Shown here: one piece after another, positions 41,486 through 52,760 of the stretch
Layout: each line of letters starts with the position of its first letter
How positions within the stretch are numbered: position 1 is the stretch's first letter
Assembly (NCBI RefSeq): GCF_000485595.1
Contig: NW_014577124.1
Span: 526,774-590,773 of the forward strand
Direction: 5' to 3'
DNA length: 64,000 nt
DNA from: Priapulus caudatus
Taxonomy: Eukaryota > Priapulida > Priapulimorpha > Priapulimorphida > Priapulidae
Translations under genes and position numbers: made by a program
The notes under the pieces: generated by a model
What the model was told of the DNA's origin: nothing
Databases searched by the model: none
The model's input: only the letters and a program-made list of their open reading frames with translations

Positions 41486-42074
41486 GCTATAGCTGTGTAA
41501 CTTCGCTATATTAACGTTATCATGGATATGCGTCGAGCGCGAGCGTAGTGGTGGTGGTGGGGGGAGGGGCGGGTGGAGGGGGCTCTAATAGCAAAAGCAG
41601 TTCAGTCCTTTGTTAACAGCCAACAAATCCATGTTTAACCCTCTTCTTGAGGGTCAAAAGGTTATCAGACACTTACTCTTTGCACGTCAGCAGAAAGTAG
41701 ATTTCATGGTCCTTTCAATAAAGTGATAAAAACGGTAGGTCAGTGCTGAAACAAAAAAGTTTGGCACTCGGTCCGTTAGACCATGTCCTCAGAAAATGTC
41801 TGACCTTCCCCCCCTGCCCTTTGGCCTGTGACCTCCAATTTCGCGCTGGTGATGGGTTTCCTCCCTATCACACTATACATCGAATATTAAGAGCGTAGGT
41901 TGAGCCGTTGAGATTTCTGCCGCAATTCCGTATTTCCTCCTACACCTTAAGTTAAGGGGAAATATTCCCCCTCCATCGACACAGCTAGACCTTTGACCCT
42001 TGACCCCCAAATTCAACATCCCGAGTCCTTTTCGCCATCCCCCCCCCCAGACGTCCCGAATATCAAGACCGTAC

Positions 42075-42180
42075 GTGGAGCAGTTAAGATTTGTGCCCAA
42101 CTGTTGACGGACGGACGCACGGACAATCATGCGATTCTACAAGTGCATCTGACTTCGTCAGCTGAGCTAATAAATACAAA
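42075..42180 (+). repeat. GACGGACG-tract interspersed repeat, short copy
   Basis: TTGTGCCCAACTGTTGACGG, then ACGGACGCACGG, CATGCGATTCTACAAGTGCA and GACTTCGTCAGCTGAGCTAA. The reverse complement is at 1060-1165. It lies near the 3' end of UROD. Confidence 0.85.
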
Positions 42181-42236
42181 AATAAATTACAAAATATAAA
42201 TGATAGTGACAGAGATATACATATCACCTTATCATA

Positions 42237-42242
42237 TTTATT
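42237..42242 (-). terminator. UROD: Candidate UROD polyadenylation signal
   Basis: TTTATT on the + strand reads AATAAA on the minus strand, 700 bp past the UROD stop. Other AT-rich variants exist nearby, so this is only a candidate. Confidence 0.35.
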
Positions 42243-42942
42243 CGGCACGTACACCGGCCTAGAAAAATAAGTATAATAGTATTAATTTTATGCTTGAATA
42301 TAATATGTTACACATATTTATGTTACTTTTCATAGAATATTATACTTAAATCACATGTAAAAATCAATTACCATCCATCACTTAGAAAACTAAAATATAA
42401 CTACCTAACAACAACATATAGGTAACAAGATATTACAACCACGATTTTCATCCTAGTGCACTCTATAACGTGGATGTTCTCATCCATATATTACATGTAC
42501 ACCCACATTTCTACTTTAAGATGGAAATTCAGCCTAAATCAAGTCACTATGAAATGGTGCGGTGGGTTCACAAGTGTAGAAATTTACGAGCCATTGTTTT
42601 ACGTACAGTACGCAATTACTTCTCCAATAGTTGCTCCTGCACCACTTGCGACTGTCATTATTATTCCTCATTGCACAAAAAAGTCATGATACTCCTTTCT
42701 ACCCTCTATCGATGAATAACGGGGATTTGTAATAAATCTTACATACCCTTAGACACACTTCACTGGTATCAACATAAACCGATATAACTGTGAATAGTTA
42801 CAGACAGTGCGCTATCACACCTTCACGTTGGTCCAATATAGCTTATGATCTATCCACAGAGATTCCAAGACAAAAACGTCACCTCTAAACAAGCACAGGT
42901 CGTGGGTAGATACACTCTCAAAAGTCTCAATGCATTTTCGCA

Positions 42943-45900
42943 TCACTTTGCACTATTCATGTACTCAGAATGTGAGTGAATAGCATCGATCAGTGTCTTC
43001 ACACGTTCGGGATCCATGTCTGGGTAGATGCCATGGCCGAGGTTGGCTATGTACCGCTGAGTGCCAAACTTCTCTAGCATTGCCTTCACGAGTGCGACTA
43101 GCTCTACCTGGCAACAAAAAAAATGTAACAAATATATGGCCTTTACTAAAGCTGATTGTTTCTTAGGGACCTGAATAAAACAGCATTGATGCTGTTACAT
43201 CCGTTATAGTCTCATGAATCTGTGACTGAACAGTCATACCGCAAGTGCCCACCCTGCAATCACGTTTGTGATAGTCATATGTTTACCATAGGATTGTGAT
43301 GCAGGCAGATATTCATTTAGATTGTTCACCTCGTTCAGACCCAGTGTTATGGGTGATTAGGTCTTTGTTTGCATAGCCATGTGATAATTCTTGTGGTGTT
43401 TTTATCGCAACATACATAAGTATTTTCAATGGTTGGTCATTACATTAACAAATGTTCCTTTGGATGTGTGCTTCGTTATTTACTAGCATTTCACATCTAT
43501 AAGTCCATGCATGGTCTTCTCAATGATATGTAACAGCATCAAAGAATGAAAGTGTCAATTAACACTGTAGCTCACCTTGGGTGTGATAGAAGAGGGAGGG
43601 GGGATATATAAAGCAAGAGTATATATGGGAGAACTCCCATTATATACTCTTGATAATAATATATGCATAAGTTTTGATGCGAAAATATATGTTTCAGATC
43701 TGAAAGTCTGAAATCTTGACGAGAGATGGCGCTATGCCTAAATGATCGCCATTTTGGTTTTCGAATATCGCGCAAATAAAAACAATAAAATATTCCCAGG
43801 GGCGGATTCAGACCGTATTTGCCGTATTGGGAAATACGGTCTAGATTTCAAAGTGCCCTTCAAAATTTTGCGCTCACTGTGGGGTGGTGTGCCCTTTTTG
43901 GGAGATGTGCCCTTTAAATCTGGAAAAATACTGTCTAGCCTCAGCCTTGGAACCGGCCCCGATTCTAGTCAAATTACTGTAACGAAGAATCTAAAACACA
44001 ATATTACACGTATATAGGTATGATTGTAGAGTTGTTGACCAGTTAGACGAAATAAACGTAATAGGACATTGCTCTCCCATATAGGTGTAACAACTGTTTT
44101 GGGGCTAGCCTTACACATTCACATACCAAAATTTAACAAAATCGAATGAATTTAGATGGCCATTTTCATTTTTGCCAAAAAGTGGGCGTGGCTCGAAAGT
44201 AGGTCGACTGGCGTGCTCCAAAATAGGAAGTTCAAATCTCTCCCATAGGAGTAACAACTGTATTAAATTTGAAACATGTGGGTCAAACGGTTCTTGAATT
44301 GTCGTTGACCGTAGGCAGAGACTGAAATGCATAGTGAAATTGCCAAAATCTACCTAATTAAAAAACAAACAAACCTGTGTGATATGTTTTGGGGCCAGTC
44401 CTCATTCATTCACATACCAGAAATGAGCAAAACCCATTGAACCTGAACTGACTTGTGGCCATTTCCATTTTTGCCAAAAAGTGGGCGTGGCTCGAAAGTA
44501 GGTCGACTGGCATGCTCCAAAATAGGAAGTTCAAATCGCTCCCATAAGAGTAACTGTATTCAATTTGAAACATGTGGGTCAAACGGTTCTTGAGTTATCG
44601 TTGGCCGTAGGCAAATGTTGACAGACGGACAGACGGACGGACGGACAGACGACGGACGACACCCCATGGCAATAGCTCATCTTGACGATGCATAGCTAAA
44701 AATGAAAATGTCAATGACACTGTAGCTCACCACAAAAAAAAGACACAAATGAGTGAGTGAGAAGAAGTCAGTTTTAATTGAGCAACCATCGATGTACATT
44801 ATAGAAACGAAGAGTATAAATGGGAGAACTCCCATTATATACTCTTGATAATTATGTGTAATGTTTTTATGTGAAAATAATAAATAATATATATATAAAT
44901 TATAAATAATTTATAAACCAAAATGAATCACAATTTGTGACGGTAGATGGCGCTATACCCGCTTGATGTTTCTTAGCATAAATCGATCATTATATCATAA
45001 TAATAATAATATAATGAATAATAATATAATCATAATATGTTCATAGCAGGGATTTTGCATTAAAGATATTGTCAATGAAATCTTGTAAAACGAACCAGAC
45101 GAGTGTGACACCACAGACTGTTTGTTATCTGCGTGTCTATATATAATATGCTATATAATTGCCAAACACTAACTAATTTGCATTATTTTTTTTTAAATAT
45201 CAAAACCCTAGCCCTTATTCTTCACATACCAAAAATGAGAAAAATCCGTTGAACCTGAACTGACTAATGGCAATTTCCATTTTTGCCAAAAAATTGCCGT
45301 GGCTCGAAAGTACGTAGACTAGCGTGCTTCAAAATAGGACGTTTAATATGGGAGCATAGCAGTAACAACACTACTCAATTTCAAACATGTGGGTCAAACG
45401 GTTCCTGAGTTATCGTTGACCGTAGCCAAATGTTGACGGACGGACGAACGGACGGATGGACGGACGGACAGACGGACGGACGACAGACGACAACCCATGG
45501 CAATAGCTCAGCTTGACGATGTCAAGGTGAGCTAATGAATCAAATATTAACAACCACGTTGATTTCGTAATCAATATGCCAGCAACTATGTGACTCCTGC
45601 TGAGTTAAACACCAACAAAATGCAGTTATCATTGATCGGAACAACATGTGTACAACACAGCAACAATTCAATCCCACATAACGATTAACAATTGCTGAGG
45701 ATTTTACCTCTGGGGCATACAATGCGCATGGGTCCAGGTTTCCCTGCAGAGTAACATTTGCTCCTGTTCTAGCTCTGAAACACACCAGATCAATATTAAA
45801 ATGCTATTCCATGTAGAGGCATTTATCAATGTATAAATGTCAATGTGTAAATGTCAATCGCTATAGATCTCATGAAATTGAGGTCAAAGTCATCATTTAC

Positions 45901-48900
45901 TGACCGACTGGGTAACCGCAATTACTCGCAACTCAACCGAAAAGCAAACCCACGTTATTTTATGCCTACTCTGCAGGTATAAAACAGCTGGATGTTAATT
46001 ATGTCTGCAAATCAGGGCATATTGATTGCCACATAATTCACGCTCATAATTCTATTGTAGATTAGGTTAACCCCTACAACCGAGCACATGTATATAATAT
46101 ATGAAACCAGTATACCTTGCATGCTGTGGCCTAAGAGTCCAGTCCAATCCTACCACTTCATACCCAGACTGTGATAGGTCCTCCAAACCGAAATGTGCAT
46201 CCTTTGCGAATATAATCTGAACGCGAGTAAAGAGAGAGTTATGCCATTTATTAAAACGCACTTTAATAAAGATGTTTCTGCATCAATGATCTAGCCTCCC
46301 AATTTGACTTGATTAAAAGTTGATTACACTTCTAAATCATTGTGTCTTTAACGCAGAGACGATCACATACGTGTATGTCACTTGTTTTAGCAAGTGCAGC
46401 CATTTTATGGAACTAACTCTTCACTCACCATCGGAACAGTATCGAGTTTCCTGCTGGATAGCTTTTCCTTCACACCTCTCGAGATCTGACGAATGTAGGG
46501 GAGACTGAACTTGGCGAACAGACCTGGCCCCAGGATGCCGGCGTGGGATTCGAAAACTTGCAGCATCTGAAGCAGAATGTAGTTATGCCCATACACACTT
46601 TGATCTTTAAAACTTGTAATTCTTTAAAATAATCCACATGCCTCGCTAACTCACCGAGTCATCAGCACATTGCAGCTATGTTTTACGCCAATTAAATTTT
46701 TAATATGCTTGTGTTCTATAGTGTAAAAATGTGCTGCCAAATAAAATACCTCAACTACAAATAAGTTTTATATAAATAGCATCACTACCGCACATTCGTG
46801 ATTAGAAAATTTGCGATGCTCCTGATATAACGATCCAAGTTCGTGAAGTCGACAAAAATTCGATTATAATGTACCTGCGCGCCAGCTTGCATTTGACCGA
46901 CGAGATAATCAATGCATACATCTGTGATCAACTGAAGTAGTTTGTGGCTCTCTGCTGGATATCTGTACAGCCACGACTTTGCCTTAGACATGGTGGTCGA
47001 GCCACCTCCTTCGATCATATAAGACATGAGCGTCCACTGATATAACAGAACAATAATTTTAAAAAGTTGTATTGTATGCATTTTTATTTCATTGATTTTT
47101 TCAAGCCAAGACTTAATAATTATTAATTCAGTAATTATATTTAATTTAATTTAATTCAATAATGAAATAAAATTTAGTTAATTGATTGGTTAATTATTAA
47201 TTAATTATAATTTCATTTAGTTGCATTTAATTTTCTCACAATTATAGCATGTTTTAACATGTGACCAATTTTGAAAAGACGACCCCCTCTCCACACTGTG
47301 AACATGCCAATCACTGTAATTTCAACTAGATAAACAAATATTCCTTACTGGTGCCCCTGTGAAGCCAATAAGGGGAACACGACCCTCCAGCCTGTGTCTG
47401 GTGAGTGTTATAGCATCGAATACATATCCCAACTCTTGGGACACATTAACAGGTTTGTTTAACCTGCCTATGTCATCAGGAGTATTTAGTGGCTCTGGAA
47501 AGTGTGGTCCCTGCAAATAGAACAGTTTGCTTGTTGACTGATGTTTGGTTAACTCGATTGAGATGTCCTGATCTTAAATTTGCCAAAATTTCAAGATCAC
47601 ACATATAGGCAGTCAGTAAAACAAACACAACCACTCCACATATAGAAAAAAGACAGTAGGGTATACTATAGTGATTATTTAGAAAGCCATCATCCATAAC
47701 AAAAACAAGCAATGTATAAAATCTGGGCTCTAGTAATTTCACATCGATACTTAACAGTAAAAACAGGAATGTGACACAAATTAAGCACATTTCAATATAA
47801 AATGTTTAATATAAAAATGTGATGCCAAAAGCTAGAGTTATGTTTGTTACTCTTATTAAACCCACAGACCTTTCCTGGCAGCATCTCAACAACCATTCCC
47901 ATAGCTTGAGGCACAACCAATATATCAGAGAAGATGATTGCTGCATCTAGGTCGAACCGCTCAATTGGCTGAAACAACATGGTAGAGTACGCAGTTAGTC
48001 AATTTAATGAGTTCAATGCATTGGAGTCGACTAATTGTACCATAGCCAAACAATGTTAAAAAATATATTGACTCGCTTTGTGTCAAACAATAGAGACTGG
48101 GTAATGCTCTATGCAGTTGCAATAGAATAATGTGCAATTATAAGTAACAGTGGTTAAGCCTTCTAAACTCATTCGGCAAAGCGATAGGTTTAAATGAGAG
48201 CAACGTTACCTGTAATGTCACTTTACAAGCTAATACAGGTGTTCTGCATATGGTGAAGAAATCGTGCTCAGCTCTCGTTTCTCTGAATTCTTCACCGGAA
48301 ATGCGTGAAAATCCAGTTCCATTCACACGTGTTTAAAACATTCTCAAGAGTACAGTCAACATTAGTCTGAATATCATAAAACAATTGGTAAAATAAACTT
48401 CATTTAATTATATGACGATGCTGTAGTCTATATCTAGCGACGAGCAATAATCATATGGCCGCTTAAAGTGATTACGTCACTGTAAATAGTAAAAGTAAAA
48501 AAACGATGTCCATTTTTTCAAAAATGCAAGTGATTCTGTTCACTTTTTATGGTTAAATTGCTGCATTATAATTCCCATTTTTCAATTTCGTTCGATGTGA
48601 ACAAACACTCGTGACTCATACATAGCCCATAGCAAGCATATAATGTCGTGATCAATATATCAAATCGCCCAGGTTTTTTGGATTTTAAAACTAGTTGAGA
48701 AACAATCTTATTTTATCAGGTAAGAATTTAAGGATACATTTAGTCCCATTAGTACTTACTTTTCATTTAAAAAAATTGGAACAAAATTTTTACAAACATA
48801 CACCAGAAAATTCGTGACGTAGTCAATTTAAAGGAATAATATGTCCATTGATTATGCAATGTTGACAAATGCTAGAGTAACTGGCACCTTGTGTAGTTAA

Positions 48901-49613
48901 TAAGTACATTACCTTATAGCCAAACGCGTATTAGTTTGTCCAATATCATTGCTGGTTACTAAGAAATGTCTAATTGAAATCCGCAGTCCAAGAAATCAGT
49001 TGACCGAGTTGTTTACAGTTTCAAACTGCTGCCAGCGAAGCGGGTGTGATACAGATTTATAGTGCACCGGACATTTTCGCACGCATGCTCGGCCGTACGC
49101 AATGCTATCATCAGTGATTTCATAAAGACGGACGCTCGTGATAAGAAACTTTTTGTCAGGGCTGTCCATGTGCGTCCGTGATTAGTACGTGTGTTTTACT
49201 CCATTTTCATGCTTATAACTAGTCCGTGGCCGTGGTTACACAGCTGACATCTCCATTTCATCTGGCGTCCAAAACATACGGGCCGCACAAATGTTTACGT
49301 TATCGGCGACTTATCGCTTGACTCCTGGATGACATTTACGGCACGTAAATGAATATCAACAACCGATTTCAAGTCTTGCTTGTATAAGGTTACGTACTTA
49401 TTAACTACACAAGGTGCCAGTTACTCTAGCATTCGTCAACATTGCATAATCAATGGGCTTATTATGCCTTTAAGTCTAATATATGCTGAAATTAATATGT
49501 TTTATACCAGGCAAATAGCGACCCGCCTGCCGCATCACCCACACTGGCACTCGCTCTGTCTTCTCGCCTCTTGCAGCACGGAGAGCAAGATCATTTTTCA
49601 TTTCTGGAAATTC
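42943..49613 (-). CDS. UROD: Uroporphyrinogen decarboxylase, spliced, lacking only the start exon
   Basis: Cytosolic enzyme of haem synthesis that removes four acetate carboxyl groups from uroporphyrinogen III to give coproporphyrinogen III. Minus-strand exons: 49613-49508, 48289-48210, 47968-47870, 47510-47349, 47036-46875, 46566-46429, 46216-46116, 45774-45708 and 43107-42943. They join in one frame (1080 nt, 359 residues and a TAG). Known active-site residues are all present: Arg in [11 protein letters not shown], Asp in [10 protein letters not shown], Tyr in SYMIEGGGS, Ser in FESHAG and His in NLGHGIYPD. The family has about 10 more N-terminal residues, encoded by a short first exon that I could not locate upstream of 49613. 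The acceptor at 48290 (GGTGAAG) is weak but gives the conserved PEFRETRA junction. Confidence 0.96.
43605..43660. repeat. GCAAGAGTATATATGGGAG palindrome, copy A
   Basis: CAAGAGTATATATGGGAGAA then CTCCCATTATATACTCTTG, a near-perfect hairpin of about 42 bp in the last UROD intron. A second copy is at 44812-44860 in the same intron. Confidence 0.9.
44095..44690 (+). repeat. CATTTTTGCCAAAAAGTGGGCG repeat, two tandem units
   Basis: Two units of about 270 bp (from about 44100 and 44395) share TTTTTGCCAAAAAGTGGGCG, TGGCTCGAAAGTAGGTCGAC and GAAACATGTGGGTCAAACGG. The second ends in a (GACG)n tract followed by CAATAGCTCATCTTGACGATG. A third unit is at 45180-45540. All lie in the last UROD intron. Confidence 0.9.
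44812..44860. repeat. GAAGAGTATAAATGGGAG palindrome, copy B
   Basis: Same hairpin as at 43605 with the core TGGGAGAACTCCCA preserved and small changes in one arm. Confidence 0.9.
45180..45540 (+). repeat. CATTTTTGCCAAAAA repeat, third unit
   Basis: Diverged copy of the units at 44095-44690, ending in a longer (GACG)n run then CAATAGCTCAGCTTGACGAT and AAGGTGAGCTAA. Confidence 0.9.
48467..48836 (+). mobile_element. MITE with AAGTGATTACGTCAC ends, copy 2
   Basis: Aligns with 41038-41393 along its length with scattered changes. The right end has decayed (GTGACGTAGTCAATTT). It lies in the UROD intron between exons 49613-49508 and 48289-48210. Confidence 0.9.
48828..49476. mobile_element. Foldback element with TTTAAAGG ends, about 650 bp
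   Basis: The left arm (48828-48935: TTAAAGGAATAATATGTCC... GGCACCTTGTGTAGTTAATA) is the reverse complement of the right arm (about 49385-49476: TATTAACTACACAAGGTGCC... TATTATGCCTTTAA), over about 100 bp with few changes. The interior of about 440 bp is non-coding. It abuts the MITE at 48467-48836 in the same UROD intron. Confidence 0.85.
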
Positions 49614-49715
49614 CTACAAGAGCAAGTGCAATGCCAATGCAATATCATGTGTAACAACGAGGTACCTCTTCCCCATGGCTGCGTGAAACAGTGAGTCGTA
49701 GAGCCTTGTCAGGCT

Positions 49716-50275
49716 CACAGGCACTTGGACTATATCAATAATAAAATGCTAGTAAATCTACACGAAATGTATTTACTACCAAAGTCTTACAGCCGCACAA
49801 TGCACATCCAAACGCTAATTTCTCCAGTACTAGACTAGCAAATACTTCGTGTCATGCATAATCACACTACCTTATGACAAACTAAACTCTAGTTCCTCCC
49901 GTTTCACTGCGCGTTGTCTTATAAAAGGTATTTGAAAATACACCCAATGTTGTTAAAATTCTCCGATTGTTGTTGACAGTTTCCCCAAGCAACCGTGCAG
50001 CGGTGCTGCGGTACAGCGGTACAGGTGTAGCAAAGATAAAAACATGTGACGTCACCTCACCACTTCGAGGCTAAATTGTTTGGCAAACAGTCGGCGTTTG
50101 CGCCAGAATGCCAGTTTTCTCACCTCTTTGTTGTGGGTTTTAAGCAAACTCGCAGTGAAATGGGAGCAACTAGAGTTTATTTTGTCATAAGGTAGTGTGA
50201 TTATGCATGACACGAAGTATTTGCTAGTCTAGTACTGGAGAAATTAGCGTTTGGATGCGCATTGTGCGGCTTTAA
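49716..50275. mobile_element. CACAGGCACTTGG foldback relative (one terminus missing)
   Basis: It begins CACAGGCACTTGGACTATAT. Arms at about 49795-49910 and 50160-50272 pair over more than 100 bp (ACTAGCAAATACTTCGTGTC and inverse). The right CAAGTGCCTGTG end is absent, replaced by another foldback (50285-50545). Located just upstream of UROD exon 49613-49508. Confidence 0.8.
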
Positions 50276-50284
50276 TGTTTCTTT

Positions 50285-50545
50285 ACTCTTTCGCCTACCA
50301 GTACTGATAATTTCCCGTAAACGTTGTTCAAATGCTCCTCTGCAACACAGAAGTAGTAGTACTAGTACACTGCATGCACGCCGCTGTGCACAAACAATAA
50401 AAAAATAAATTATATTTTTATAGCGTACTCTATAGTTTTATTGTTTGTGCACAGTGGTATGCCTGCAGTGTACTTCTGTGTTGCAGTACCAGAGGAGCAT
50501 TTGGATGGTATTTGCAGGATATTATCAGTAATACTAATAGGCTAA
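50285..50545. mobile_element. Foldback with GTTTGTGCACAG centre
   Basis: CAGTACTGATAATTTCC... AAATGCTCCTCTGCAACACA ... TTGTTTGTGCACAGTGG pairs with the upstream TGTGCACAAACAATAAAAAA. Arms of about 110 bp, AT loop. Pieces of the same element (TGTTGCAGATGAGCAT...) recur at 54210 and 55725. Confidence 0.8.
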
Positions 50546-51292
50546 AGAGACCTAGAGAGTATAGTGCTAGCACTATAGTAGATAAACATTTAGTACAAAC
50601 AGTATAGTATAGCGATGATGTCAAGTTTGAGAAATGGTTGAGAGTGAGACTCAGCGTTGAGCGGAACGAGGGAGCGAAGAGATGGGGGGGGGAAGCTTTT
50701 CGAAATTTGAGGTTTGAAATGGTGCAATTTAGTGCATACCTATGGTATGATTAATTGCGTTTATAAATATAAGTTCTTACTCATTTTGAATGATTAGAAG
50801 TATTGGGAAATATGAATTGAATTTTTTTTGACTCAGCATGTGTGCTGAGAATTGAAAAGTAAACAAAATACCTCAGTAACCTGCAAAGCCATCATCCAGG
50901 CAAGATACTGGATTCCAAGCAGGCAAATAAAATGTGCGCCGCGCACGCGTGATGGCCGCGCCGCTTATAGCGTATACGTATTATACGTATACAGCCGGAG
51001 TGAGCTATAGCTAGCTGGGCGGCCGCGGAGCGGTGCTGTTGATCGGGCCTTAGCCTTCCGATACTAGTATACAGTATACTGGTATCTGGGACTGAAAATA
51101 GGGGGTTTTAATTATTTATTTATTGATTTTGATTTTGATTTTTGCGTGAGAAATTCAGAGATGAGCGTGATCGAGAGCATGAGAATTGACCAAAATGCGT
51201 GAGTCTCACGCTCAATGCGTGAGACTTGACATGTCTACATTAGGCCTGTACCGGTGTATTTGGATGCTCGCCCCAAACTGGACGCTCCTAAG

Positions 51293-51413
51293 TGCGCATG
51301 CGCGCAGGCGCCTCTTGTTTTGCAAGGGCGCACACAGCGCATGCGCAATATGCGCATTAGTCATCTGCGCATCTTGTCCTTCGACACGGTCGCAATAAAC
51401 AAACATGGCGGAC
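51293..51413. promoter_or_regulatory. CpG-type promoter-like cluster (NRF-1 palindromes, ATGGCGG)
   Basis: TGCGCATGCGCGCA (51293-51306) and GCGCATGCGC (51337-51346) are full NRF-1-type palindromes. Two further TGCGCAT/CTGCGCAT half sites follow, then AACATGGCGGAC (51403-51413), which fits a YY1-type start motif. This combination marks housekeeping promoters in animals. On strand and position it could serve UROD (1.7 kb upstream of the first recognised exon) or an unseen + strand transcript starting MADFPVTDGN. No transcript structure proves it. Confidence 0.4.
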
Positions 51414-51679
51414 TTCCCTGTCACTGATGGAAACATTTGATTGAAACAATTTGCAATATGTAGTAAATTAGTAAGACTGTGTTATGTGTGTCACTGTCAG
51501 GTTACAAGGCGAAACAAAAGAAAACAAAAGAGCATGTCTACTATTTCCTACGGCCGTGCAAAACAATTAGATTCAAACAAAAAGAAAACAAGAGCAAAAC
51601 AAAAGAGCATGCCTACGGAGCGTCCAAATACTACGAGCTTCCAAATACGGTACCGGTACAGGCCTACGTATACATTAGA

Positions 51680-51946
51680 GCTGATAGGGTCTATGTCCCC
51701 CGGAGTACTGCCGGAACGTACCCTCGACCACTATATTATATGCCGGACCGTACCTAGCCTATTCCACTAACGAGTCTAGGGAGTCGCCTACGCCTACTCC
51801 CTAACCCGAACCCGAACCCTAAACCTAACCCTAACCCTAATCCTAACCCTAACCATATCAAATAGTGACCAGGGTACGTTCTGGTATACCGGACCGTACC
51901 CAGGGTACGTTCCGGCAGTACCCTGGGGGACATAGACCCTATGAGC
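51680..51946. mobile_element. MITE, AGGGTCTATGTCCCCC family, copy 3, with telomere-like core
   Basis: Ends GCTGATAGGGTCTATGTCCC and inverse, with inner GGTACTGCCGGAACGTACCC. The middle (about 51796-51850) is a run of CCCTAA-type units (ACCCTAACCCTAACC with variants), that is, TTAGGG on the other strand. 267 bp. Confidence 0.9.
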
Positions 51947-52000
51947 TACAGTAGAGGACATTACTCGATCGTTATAGGCTTTAGCCTAGGCTTTAGTCTA

Positions 52001-52074
52001 GCTGAGAGGGTCTATGTCCCCCGGGGTACTGCCGGAACGTACCCTGGGTACGGTTTGGTATACCGGAACGTACC
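52001..52074. mobile_element. MITE, AGGGTCTATGTCCCCC family, copy 4 (one end)
   Basis: GCTGAGAGGGTCTATGTCCC then GGTACTGCCGGAACGTACCC and a partial inner inverse. The right terminus is absent. It lies 55 bp after copy 3. Confidence 0.8.
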
Positions 52075-52636
52075 AGATTTAGATTTCGATTTTGATTTCG
52101 TTTTGAATTTGATTTTTATTTTAATTTTTAATTTTTTGCTTTTATTTATTTCAGAGGTAAAATTGTAGTGGCAGCCCTCGGCCAACATAGTAGTGTCAAT
52201 GATGAGAGTAATTAATTATCAAGTTTTTTTGGGATTTGCGCCTAGAAAACCTGTTCCTTCGACGTGTAAAGAAGAAAAATGTAACTGGTCGCATTTTTTA
52301 GGGTTAGCGTGCACATCTCTAATTGTTACTACAAAACGTATACACCGCATTTACGCTTGGCCTCTCACACGTACACAGTTGGTGATTACATCTTCTATAT
52401 TATAAGAACGTAGGGCCGTTTTTGTGACGCGTACGATCTTAGTTTTGAAGCATTGAAAATAGTCGTTTCTGTCACGGACAGTTACATGGATATGTTTTTC
52501 ATGGTTTAGTGTAGTTTTCGGAATGAAACGTTCACGAACTCTCGGAAACAAGTCAAATGTTGCTAGACATAGTTAACTTACTTCCCTGTATTATAAGTTC
52601 GTAGGGCCGTTCTGCATGAAAACATGCGTTCATTCA

Positions 52637-52760
52637 CAGAATGCCATTAGTGCCTTCAGACGCAGGACTCCCATTTCAGTTCTGCCGTCTACAGTTCCCA
52701 ATCCGTCCTAATTTCGTTACGACTATTACCAAAGCCCAAGGCATGACATTCAAAAACATT
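52637..52760 (+). pseudogene. Helitron/Pif1-type helicase relic
   Basis: The + frame reads MPLVPSDAGLPFQFCRLQFP, then IRPNFVTTITKAQGMTFKNI. This matches the last helicase motif of Pif1-like helicases found in Helitron transposons (RRQFP...TINKSQGQT). Only about 40 residues are recognisable. Upstream, RTQLVIT at about 52370 may be the preceding NGTRL..VT motif, but stops intervene. It is a dead fragment. Confidence 0.55.
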
